A DNA stretch of 64,000 nt, taken from assembly GCA_019739295.1 (NCBI GenBank), contig JAHHDV010000001.1, positions 1 to 64,000 on the forward strand, written 5' to 3'. The notes under the pieces are model-generated. The model made no database searches, was not told where the DNA came from, and was given only the letters and a program-made list of their open reading frames with translations. The stretch comes from Taibaiella sp. Lineage in GTDB: Bacteria > Bacteroidota > Bacteroidia > Chitinophagales > Chitinophagaceae. The position numbers were made by a program, and so were the translations under genes. This document shows, one piece after another, positions 52,724 through 60,003 of the stretch (positions within the stretch are counted from its first letter, which is position 1; each line of letters begins with the position of its first letter).

Positions 52724-55147
52724 TCAGAATTCAAATATAAATCCTATCGCCGGAACAATAGTAGCAGATCTTTGGGACAGTATTACAGGAATGGCATTAC
52801 TTCCGTCTACCATTACAGGGTTACCGTCGGTCGTGGCAAAGCCTGAATTATCCGCATTCCGTTCAAATGTATATTTGGGAAGAGAAGGTGTCCTGTAGTA
52901 TAATACATTCTGAAAATCAGCAAAGAGTATAAGACTGGTGTTTTTGAAATTAAATTTCTTGTCTGCTCTCAGGTCAAGTTGGTGAAAGAGCGGCAGTCGC
53001 CCACCGTTCAACCTTGTATAATCGTACGTGCCCTGGCCAGTAGTTAGGTACAGCGCCCTGGAGCGATCCATATCAAATGGTGTGTAAGGTTGTCCTCCTG
53101 CTATCCTGTACTTTATACCCATATCCCAGTTCCCTTTGAACTTATATCCCAATGTGGAGGAAAGAATATATCCGTAATCCCATGTAGATGGCCGGAATAC
53201 ACCGTCAGAGCCGGAAAACTCCGACTTATAAAAAGTAGCGCTTACTACATAGAAGAGTTGCTTTACCAGCTTTTGCTGTACATAGGCTTCAATACCGTAA
53301 ACCCTGCCTTTGCCTGTCGAAGCATAAATATCATTGCCCACAGCGCTAAAATCAGTCCCTATATTAGCCAGAGAGATACCATTACTCATAGAGACAGGAT
53401 ATCCACTGTAATCCTTATAAAATGCTTCTACCGTCAACCTGAAATCATTTCTTGGAATAAATTGTGTCCCGACCGTGTAGTGAACCGACCGGATATATTT
53501 TAAATCCTTATTTACCAATATGCTGTTCGTATCTCTATAACCCAGGGCAGTATATGCGGGCAGCTTGTAATAATTTCCCACAGAAGCGGACAAGTTCCAC
53601 CTGCTATCCAAAGTGTAGGAAAAAGACAGCCTGGGCGATACTGTCCGTAAGGGATTCATTCCCGCGGTAGTGAATGTATTCACATCGGTGCGAAGCCCTC
53701 CCGACAACAGCAAACGATCATTAAAAAAGTATTTCCCGGTATGCAGGTAAGCGCCTGCCTTATAGAAATCAATAGCCGTATTACTTCTGATGCTGACACC
53801 CGGGACCAGAACAGTCCCGTCCTCATCGACTTCTTCCTTTCTCAGGGTATTAAAAAGACCGGCATCATACTTTACATATTGTATGCCCATCCCGTAGCTG
53901 AATTTCCAGCCATTCAGGATCTGATGCACATCGATCCTTAGCTTGTTCTCGATCTCATGACTATTCAGGCTGAAAAGCGGGTTGCCGCTCTTTAAGGCAT
54001 TATTTTCATACCTTTCAGCGCCGTTGTAGAACATATTCCGGCTTAGGGCGACAGTGTAATACCCGTTGCTGATCAAGCGCTTCAAAGAAGCGCCAACCGT
54101 ATAATTCCATTGATCGATCAATGGATTGGACCGAAGGATATATTCATTTTCTGCATCTGCTTCATCGGGCGCCTCCATTCTGAAATGATCTATCGCTCCG
54201 AGGCCGATCAGGGTCAGCTCCGTCTTGCTGTTGAATCTATGGTGCACTTTATATTGAAAATCCCAGTAATCGGGGCGTATGGGCAGGTCAAGAATACGGA
54301 ATAAAAACTGTAAATAGGAACGCCTGGCGGATGCAAGAAACGTCGTGTTTCTACCCAGCGGACCCTCGAACGTTGCCGCCAGCTCGCTGCCGGAAAGCCT
54401 GATATTCCCACTTAGCCGCTCCGGGTTACCATTCCTCTGCCGGATAACAAATGTAGAAGCCAGGACGTTATCATAACGGCTATCAAATGCAGAAGAAGTA
54501 AGCTGCACATCACTGATGAACGAAACGTTCAGAATTCCTGTTGCGCCACCGCTTGCGCCTTGCGTCTGAAAATGGTTCAATACAGGAATTTCAATACCAT
54601 CCAGATAATACACATTTTCGCCGGGTCCTCCTCCGCGTACTATGATATCATTCCTGTTTGCCGTAGTACCACCGGCTACCCCGGGTAGCACCTGTATTAC
54701 TTTCGACACATCAAAATTCCCACCGGGATTAGATTGAATCTCTTCCTTCCCAAGCTTCTGAGTCGAAAGCGGGGTGATCATATCTGTAGCCCGCACGGAC
54801 TGGGCATAGGTATATACAAATCCTTCCAGCTGCTCCGGTCTCGCTTCCATTTCTACCTCTATAATCTGCGCATTACCGGAATTGACATTAAGATTATATA
54901 ATTTTACGGTATCATATCCCACAAATTCAATGTACAGATTATATTTTCCGACCGGAGCCTCTATAGAGAAGCTACCCTGCTCATCAGCATTGGCATACAC
55001 CGTGTCCGCTCCTGCGAGAACAATCCCTGCTCCCGGCAATACCCCCTGCGTATTCCTGTCCTTCACCACTCCATTTATATTGCCCATATTTTGTGCATAA
55101 GCAGGAGCAATTGATAAAAAAGCGAATATTATGTAAAGAGATCTCAT
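52724..55147 (-). CDS. TonB-dependent receptor with carboxypeptidase-like N-terminal domain
   Basis: The 807-residue protein begins with a signal peptide (to AYAQ), then a CarboxypepD regulatory-like domain (GVVKDRNTQGVLPGAGIVL, residues about 27-105). The plug shows PGVAGGTTANRNDIIVRGGGP and YYLDGIEIPV, and a long 22-strand-type barrel ends in PAIGFIFEF with a terminal aromatic. Such receptors import large substrates using TonB energy. There is no SusD-like partner next to it, so it is not an obvious glycan-utilisation pair. The substrate is unknown. It diverges from the MarR regulator, which could control it. Confidence 0.93.
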   Translation of the reverse strand: MRSLYIIFAFLSIAPAYAQNMGNINGVVKDRNTQGVLPGAGIVLAGADTVYANADEQGSFSIEAPVGKYNLYIEFVGYDTVKLYNLNVNSGNAQIIEVEMEARPEQLEGFVYTYAQSVRATDMITPLSTQKLGKEEIQSNPGGNFDVSKVIQVLPGVAGGTTANRNDIIVRGGGPGENVYYLDGIEIPVLNHFQTQGASGGATGILNVSFISDVQLTSSAFDSRYDNVLASTFVIRQRNGNPERLSGNIRLSGSELAATFEGPLGRNTTFLASARRSYLQFLFRILDLPIRPDYWDFQYKVHHRFNSKTELTLIGLGAIDHFRMEAPDEADAENEYILRSNPLIDQWNYTVGASLKRLISNGYYTVALSRNMFYNGAERYENNALKSGNPLFSLNSHEIENKLRIDVHQILNGWKFSYGMGIQYVKYDAGLFNTLRKEEVDEDGTVLVPGVSIRSNTAIDFYKAGAYLHTGKYFFNDRLLLSGGLRTDVNTFTTAGMNPLRTVSPRLSFSYTLDSRWNLSASVGNYYKLPAYTALGYRDTNSILVNKDLKYIRSVHYTVGTQFIPRNDFRLTVEAFYKDYSGYPVSMSNGISLANIGTDFSAVGNDIYASTGKGRVYGIEAYVQQKLVKQLFYVVSATFYKSEFSGSDGVFRPSTWDYGYILSSTLGYKFKGNWDMGIKYRIAGGQPYTPFDMDRSRALYLTTGQGTYDYTRLNGGRLPLFHQLDLRADKKFNFKNTSLILFADFQNVLYYRTPSLPKYTFERNADNSGFATTDGNPVMVDGSNAIPVILSQRSATIVPAIGFIFEF

Positions 55148-55166
55148 AAATTCTTAATTTTTTGTA

Positions 55167-55174
55167 CAAAATTA
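55167..55174 (-). promoter_or_regulatory. Candidate Bacteroidota -7 element
   Basis: Minus-strand TAATTTTG fits TAnnTTTG and lies 19 bases before the TonB receptor start, inside the 94-base divergent gap shared with the MarR gene. No -33 TTTG was found. Confidence 0.35.
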
Positions 55175-55241
55175 TACCTTTTTATTATAAAAAATTTATT
55201 TTTAGAACAAAAACACACTTTTAAATTCGATATTTTAAGTA

Positions 55242-55917
55242 ATGAACATTATAGGTATTTTAAAAATAATTATTGAAAAACTGCAACAATACGAGCAGTA
55301 TGCAGAAGATAAAGAAAACCTCTCCTTAAATGCTTTTTTCAAGTTTATAAACCCGCAGACAGACCTCGAAAGCCTCAAAAAACACATTCGTGGCTCAGAA
55401 AAGTTTCTCTGTTGAGGATCGGGCCCGGTTTGTCGAGAATAATATAGATAGGGTTATTGCCCAGCACATCCTCTTCCTTTACCGCTATATCAAATTTTAC
55501 GCTAAGCTCGCATTTGCCGAAACTACCATAAGATCTATAGAAGAATTCAGTATGCTCATTACGGTAATGCAGTTCCAGTCCATATCCAAAACAGATCTGA
55601 TCAAAAGAAACGTCATCGAAAAAAGCAGCGGTATCGAGATCATTAACCGCTTGATTAAGAATGGAATGCTCAGCCAGCAGGATAATCCCAACGATCAGAG
55701 AAGCCAGCTGATATCACTCACGGATACAGGAAAATCCGAGCTTTTCAGGACATTTGAAAAAATGAACACTCTGGGTAAGATCTCTACCGGTGAATTGACT
55801 TATCCTGAAAAAGAGCAACTGGCTTCCATGCTGAAGAAACTGGATGATTTTCATTTTGAAAACTATACGAATAAAGAAAAAAACAGCCTGGATGATTACC
55901 TCCCTGAAATAACCTGA
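55242..55917 (+). CDS. MarR family transcriptional regulator (one frameshift)
   Basis: From ATG 55242 (MNIIGILKIIIEKL), removal of one A from the A6 run near 55378 joins the main frame, giving 224 residues. The winged-helix region lies at about residues 95-165: FSMLITVMQFQSISKTDLI, then NRLIKNGMLSQQDNPNDQRSQ with the conserved D-x-R of the wing, then LTDTGKSEL. The extra 60-residue N-terminal helical part is unusual but is found in the MarR proteins that accompany Bacteroidota carotenoid genes, and a phytoene desaturase remnant follows directly. The effector is unknown. Confidence 0.82.
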
Positions 55918-55935
55918 CTTTAATTATATATCACT

Positions 55936-56230
55936 ATGAATATATTAAATAGTTTTATTGCCAAAAAAGCGTTTGTTTTCCCACCTGTGAACGATTTTTC
56001 AGGCCCTTCTTCGGCTGCATCCCTTTCTTAACAAGGCTATAAGTGTATCTAATCTGGAAAAACACGACATTACCGTTCGCAGATGTACAAAGTGTTACAG
56101 CCAACGGCTATGTGTTTGATACAGGCCCCGGCTGGTACTGGATGCCTGATATCATTGAAAATTTCTTTAAGATCGGTTATTCGTCTAGTGATTTCTGTGA
56201 ATTGGTAAAGCTGGGCCCCGTGATTCTATA
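55936..56230 (+). pseudogene. Phytoene desaturase (CrtI) N-terminal remnant
   Basis: Translation in shifting frames gives FSGPSSAASLS, a stop, then QGYKVSNLEKHDITV and NGYVFDTGPGWYWMPDIIENF. This matches the start of bacterial phytoene desaturase (FAD-binding region, then the conserved GPSWYWMPD-type segment). Typical CrtI proteins are about 490 residues; only about 100 are seen, with an internal stop, a lost GxGxxG (text reads PPVNDFSG) and frame changes. This is more damage than the single-base insertions elsewhere. The gene follows a MarR regulator by 18 bases, the usual arrangement in carotenoid clusters, so a cluster appears to have been lost here. Confidence 0.75.
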
Positions 56231-56385
56231 CAGTCTTTAAAGACCTCAGGTACTCCTGGATCAATCATACTGCTCTTAAAGCTGATGAGGTGAGGAGCTA
56301 TCTAAGCAGGATCAGGTGTCCCTGTAATTATATAGCAAAATAAAGAAAATCTAATCACCTAAAGAAGTATACAAGTAAGGGCCTT

Positions 56386-57207
56386 CTACCAGCTGCCGCC
56401 TGCACCGCCGCCACCGAAGCTCCCACCACCGAAACCACCAAATCCACCGCCACCGCTTCCCCAGCCGCCACCGCCACCCCAACTGCCACCACTGCTTCCT
56501 CCTCTCAATAAACCGCCCAGGATGCTTCCTGTAATGATATCTGCGCCTCTTCTGCTTACATAAGTCCCGCCGCCGCCTTTACCACCCTTACGGATAATGA
56601 TAATGAACAGGATAAAAAATATCAACAGGAAAAACAGTATACTTTTGATCGTTCCCCCTTTGGATGAAGGTGCTTTGGAAGGATCAGCCTTATATTCATT
56701 TTTTGAAACGGCAACAATGGCATCTGCTGCCCTGGAAAATCCCTGGTAATAATCTCCCGACCTGAACTCGGGAACCATTTCATTCCGGTAGATCTGCGAG
56801 GCGATCGCATCGGGCAATACACCTTCCATCCCGTATCCTGTCGCTATAAACATCTTCCGGTCCCTGATGCTGGCCAGTATCAGCACACCGTTGTCTTTAT
56901 CCGCTTTGCCTATCCCCCATTTCTCTCCCAGCTTGAATGCATAATCACTGACATCATAACCGTATAGGGTATCAACCGTGACAATAGCGATCTCGATAGA
57001 AGTAGTATGGTTATAATCCAGTAATTTATTCTCTAAAGAAGAAATCTCAGAGCTTGACATGACCCCCGCAAAATCGTTCACCAGCCTTTTGGGTTGCATC
57101 GGTTCCGGGAAATAGTGATCCTGACCGGATACATCCGGTATCAGGAACCAAATGCTGATCATCACTAAGGAGAAAATCCTGTTCAATGGCGTAAATATTT
57201 TAATCAC
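56386..57207 (-). CDS. TPM-domain protein with Gly-rich tail (YgcG-like)
   Basis: The 273-residue protein starts with GTG at 57207, 3 bases after the previous TPM gene. A signal peptide is followed by a TPM domain (LVNDFAGVMSSSEISSLENKL, then GEKWGIGKADKDNGVLILAS and FIATGYGMEGVLPD). One membrane span (ILFFLLIFFILFIIIIRKG, about residue 190) and a tail made mostly of Gly, Ser and Trp complete it. This is the typical YgcG layout. It is co-transcribed with a second TPM gene and lemA, a pairing seen in many bacteria and thought to act at the membrane, but the activity is unproven. Confidence 0.9.
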   Translation of the reverse strand: MIKIFTPLNRIFSLVMISIWFLIPDVSGQDHYFPEPMQPKRLVNDFAGVMSSSEISSLENKLLDYNHTTSIEIAIVTVDTLYGYDVSDYAFKLGEKWGIGKADKDNGVLILASIRDRKMFIATGYGMEGVLPDAIASQIYRNEMVPEFRSGDYYQGFSRAADAIVAVSKNEYKADPSKAPSSKGGTIKSILFFLLIFFILFIIIIRKGGKGGGGTYVSRRGADIITGSILGGLLRGGSSGGSWGGGGGWGSGGGGFGGFGGGSFGGGGAGGSW

Positions 57208-57210
57208 GAT

Positions 57211-57690
57211 CTAAATTTTATCATCTTGTCCAAATACGATTTCATCGGGCAATTCATTCTTATCCGTACCCGGCACATAAGGAAAATATTCTGCAAGCGA
57301 ATAGCCGATATCCCCGACCACATGCTCTATTCCTTCCACCACTTCCCCATGGGACAAATGCTGGCGGAAAACTTCAAATTCCTCTTCCCAGTACTGCTGG
57401 CCTCCGGTCTTCCGGTAGATACCCTCATCCCCGAATATAGCTGCTACATGATCCTGGAGGGCCACATAGATAAGTACGCCGTTCCGCAATGTGGTCTTGT
57501 GCATTTCCAGCTTATTGAACACCTCTGCAGCCCTGTCCAGTGCGGACGGTGCAGCACATTGATTCTCGATATATACCCTGATCTCCCCGGAAGTGGTGAT
57601 CTCCGCTTTGGCTATTGCATTGGTGATCCGGACCTGATCTTCCTCGGATAGCAACCCTCTGCTGGTCGTATGTCTTTTTAAAAATCCCAT
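57211..57690 (-). CDS. TPM-domain protein, soluble
   Basis: The start at MGFLKRHTTSR (57690) is preferred over the longer open frame. The 159-residue product contains the TPM core EITTSGEIRVYIENQC, LRNGVLIYVALQDHVAAIFGD and EGIEHVVGDIGYSLAEYFP. It has no signal peptide and probably remains in the cytoplasm or binds the membrane surface. It sits between lemA (111 bases upstream, with a hairpin in between) and the membrane TPM gene (3-base gap). This lemA-TPM-TPM order is common in Bacteroidota. The function is unknown. Confidence 0.85.
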   Translation of the reverse strand: MGFLKRHTTSRGLLSEEDQVRITNAIAKAEITTSGEIRVYIENQCAAPSALDRAAEVFNKLEMHKTTLRNGVLIYVALQDHVAAIFGDEGIYRKTGGQQYWEEEFEVFRQHLSHGEVVEGIEHVVGDIGYSLAEYFPYVPGTDKNELPDEIVFGQDDKI

Positions 57691-57734
57691 AGATTGAATA
57701 CTTGTTGACAGAGCGGGATCGCTCCGGGAAAGAA

Positions 57735-57773
57735 AAAAGTATGCCCGAATCAATGATACCCAGGCATACTTTT
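57735..57773 (-). terminator. Hairpin between lemA and the TPM genes
   Basis: An 11-base perfect stem (57735-57745 with 57763-57773) with a 17-base loop is followed by T6 on the minus strand. It could end or attenuate lemA transcripts and so reduce expression of the downstream TPM genes. Confidence 0.65.
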
Positions 57774-57800
57774 TATATAAAATTCTGAATACCGCCTGGT

Positions 57801-58400
57801 TTAATTATCGAAATTTACCTGGGGCGCTTTCTGGGCATTCGGGTCAGCCTGGAATTCTGCCCTTTCCTTGAAGCCCATCCATCCTGCCACTATACTGGTA
57901 GGAAAGTTCTTCACCTTCGTATTGTAGGCCTGTACGGAAGTATTGAAATTCCCCCTGGCTACCGCTATGCGGTTTTCCGTCCCTTCCAGTTGAGCCTGGA
58001 GATTGAGGAAGTTCTCATTGGCTTTAAGATTGGGATACTGTTCCTGCACGACCATCAGCCTTCCCAATGCCTGGCTCAATTCTCCCTGTGCCGCCTGGAA
58101 TTCCCTCAGCTTCTCAGGTGTAAGATCAGCAGGATCCACAGTAATAGAAGAAGCTTTTGCCCTTGCATTGATCACCGCTTCAAGCGTAGTCTTCTCATGC
58201 TCTGCCGCAGCTTTTACGGTTCGCACCAGGTTATCTACCAGATCATACCTTCTTTGATATTGGTTCTGAACTTCTGCCCATTTGGCCTTTACGTCCTGTT
58301 CGGAAGCATTGAGCCCGTTCTGTATGTTTTTATACACACTACACCCTCCTACCAATAACACAAGAAGGATAACGATAAATACCAATAAACCTTTTTTCAT
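57801..58400 (-). CDS. lemA: LemA family protein
   Basis: The 199-residue protein has an N-terminal hydrophobic segment with a lipobox (LLVGGC), then a long coiled-coil-like body. LemA hallmarks are YQRRYDLVDNLVRTVKAAAEHEK split near residues 48-70, VINARAKAS, LGRLMVVQEQYPNLKANENFL and TENRIAVARGNFN. The family forms an envelope-associated helical bundle of unknown activity. It heads the operon with two TPM genes. The frame is intact, and a -7 element lies 30 bases before the ATG. Confidence 0.93.
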   Translation of the reverse strand: MKKGLLVFIVILLVLLVGGCSVYKNIQNGLNASEQDVKAKWAEVQNQYQRRYDLVDNLVRTVKAAAEHEKTTLEAVINARAKASSITVDPADLTPEKLREFQAAQGELSQALGRLMVVQEQYPNLKANENFLNLQAQLEGTENRIAVARGNFNTSVQAYNTKVKNFPTSIVAGWMGFKERAEFQADPNAQKAPQVNFDN

Positions 58401-58429
58401 GCTCTGTTGTTTTTATTTTGTTGATGCAT

Positions 58430-58437
58430 CAAAAATA
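58430..58437 (-). promoter_or_regulatory. Candidate Bacteroidota -7 element
   Basis: Minus-strand TATTTTTG fits TAnnTTTG and lies 29 bases before the lemA start. No -33 TTTG was found at the right distance. Confidence 0.36.
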
Positions 58438-58674
58438 GAACATTATTCCAAAAATTAATATTTCACGGATTGGTTTTTCGATAAATGACGAATATTTTTC
58501 GATGGATATCATCACCAGATCCAGCTTTTGGGAATATGTTTTCTATCGTCCCGGGATATTTCTTTTCGTCCCGTAGTAAAACAGCTCCGGAGGTCATCCA
58601 TATTGTAAGCGGCAAAGCTCATTGCCGTTTACTTCCCGACACACTCCTTCATATAAGCTTCCTGTCCTTGAAGG

Positions 58675-59238
58675 TCACTTTTCTATATCGATATCGTATT
58701 TGTCTACAAGTCCCGCAATGCCCAAAAGTGAAAACCTGGCTTTCTTGATCCGGTTGATCTCCGGGTCAATCGAATAGTTATAAGCAGTCCGGAAATCAGA
58801 TCTTTCAAGCACTGTGTGGTCAAAAACTGCCTGTGCCAGGTTGCAGTTGTCAAATACGGCACCTGTCAGGTCTGCCTCTGCAAAATCGGTTTCCGCTAAC
58901 TGTGAATTCTTGAAAATAGTCTTTCTGATCCTGGTCTTGTAAAAAGAAGAATGATTGAGCTGGCAACCATCAAACGAAAAAGAAAGTCCAAATTCATTAC
59001 AGGTGTCAAACCGGAGTCCTAACATTTTACAGTCTTTGAATTGAATGTTCTGAAACGCGGTCTTACCGAGTTTTGTCAAAGTGAAATTACAACCGCTGAA
59101 TGTGCAGTCTATGAACCGGAATTCAGAAAGGTCTTTACCGGAAAAATCACAACTATTGAATGTACAATGCTCGTATTCACCCTTCGCCAGCAGGTCATTT
59201 CCTTCAAAAGTTCTGTCTTGTATATATATTTCTTTCAT
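58675..59238 (-). CDS. Pentapeptide-repeat protein (Qnr/McbG-like)
   Basis: The 187-residue protein is built of A(D/N)LxF-type pentapeptide repeats, such as CTFNSCDFSGKDLSEFRF, TDFAEADLTGAVFDNCNLA and AVFDHTVLERSDF. These fold into a right-handed quadrilateral beta helix. Length and layout, with two repeat blocks joined near residue 90, are like Qnr and McbG, which mimic DNA and protect gyrase. Many such proteins have no resistance role. No signal peptide. It is separated from lemA by a 274-base gap and from the next TPM gene by 38 bases on the same strand. Confidence 0.85.
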   Translation of the reverse strand: MKEIYIQDRTFEGNDLLAKGEYEHCTFNSCDFSGKDLSEFRFIDCTFSGCNFTLTKLGKTAFQNIQFKDCKMLGLRFDTCNEFGLSFSFDGCQLNHSSFYKTRIRKTIFKNSQLAETDFAEADLTGAVFDNCNLAQAVFDHTVLERSDFRTAYNYSIDPEINRIKKARFSLLGIAGLVDKYDIDIEK

Positions 59239-59276
59239 TTGGAATAATATTGTTATACTCCCATAACGGCAATGTA

Positions 59277-59786
59277 TTATTTCCAGAGCCTTATGAATTC
59301 ATCAGTTGCTTGGTCCAATCCTTCAAAATAATTTCCATCTTTAAATTCAGGAACAATGATCGTTTGCAATACATCTTTACAAATTTCATCTGTCAATATC
59401 TTTTCTGTTCCCAAGCCCGTATTTATTCTTATCCTCCTCAATACAGGACTTATTACAATTGTTAATCCGTTATTTTTTTCTTTAGTCCCGACTTCCCAAT
59501 AGTTGGATATATATAGTGCATACCTGTCAAAGTTTTCTTCTGTCAGCTCATCAGAATCTAAAATGATAATGACAATTTGATTTGTGGTTTGTTTGTCAAA
59601 GTCGCCAAGTTTTGTTTCCAGGTATGCCCGGTCAAGGCTATCCAAAACGATGGCAAAGTCATTCACATATCCAATGGGGTCCGGTACATTCCGGAGGTTA
59701 GGATTGGCAATCTGTTCCCCGCCTGTTTGAGAAAAACAAGGATTAGCAAGAAAAACAACAGAAAGAAGAAATATTATTTTTTGCAT
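59277..59786 (-). CDS. Secreted TPM-domain protein
   Basis: The start at MQKIIFLLSVVFLANPCFSQ (59786) gives a signal peptide; the upstream open residues are not used. The 169-residue protein has a TPM core: YVNDFAIVLDSLDRAYLETKL, IVIIILDSDELTEENFDRYAL and LRRIRINTGLGTEKILTDE. It ends right after EFIRLWK without a membrane span or Gly-rich tail, so it should be free in the periplasm. It is the third TPM gene in 3.5 kb, but it is outside the lemA operon. The function is unknown. Confidence 0.87.
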   Translation of the reverse strand: MQKIIFLLSVVFLANPCFSQTGGEQIANPNLRNVPDPIGYVNDFAIVLDSLDRAYLETKLGDFDKQTTNQIVIIILDSDELTEENFDRYALYISNYWEVGTKEKNNGLTIVISPVLRRIRINTGLGTEKILTDEICKDVLQTIIVPEFKDGNYFEGLDQATDEFIRLWK

Positions 59787-60003
59787 AAGCCCCGGCATAA
59801 CTGCCGCCAATATCCAAAATTACAAAGCCTTGCCTGAAAAGCAAGAAAATGAGGTGTGGGTGCTATTTAAAAAGATGGTTAAACTAAATGTTACAGATAG
59901 GCTTACGGTCAAAAAAAACCTGTTTAATTTTACAATCCGTATTCCAGGTTGACTATGAATGAAATCCATCGGTATCTAAACAACCTGCCATTTCCGAAAC
60001 AAC

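Noticed and set aside
58401..58674. Plus-strand open frame 58485-58748 between lemA and the pentapeptide gene
   Set aside because: It overlaps the pentapeptide gene end and has no family features.
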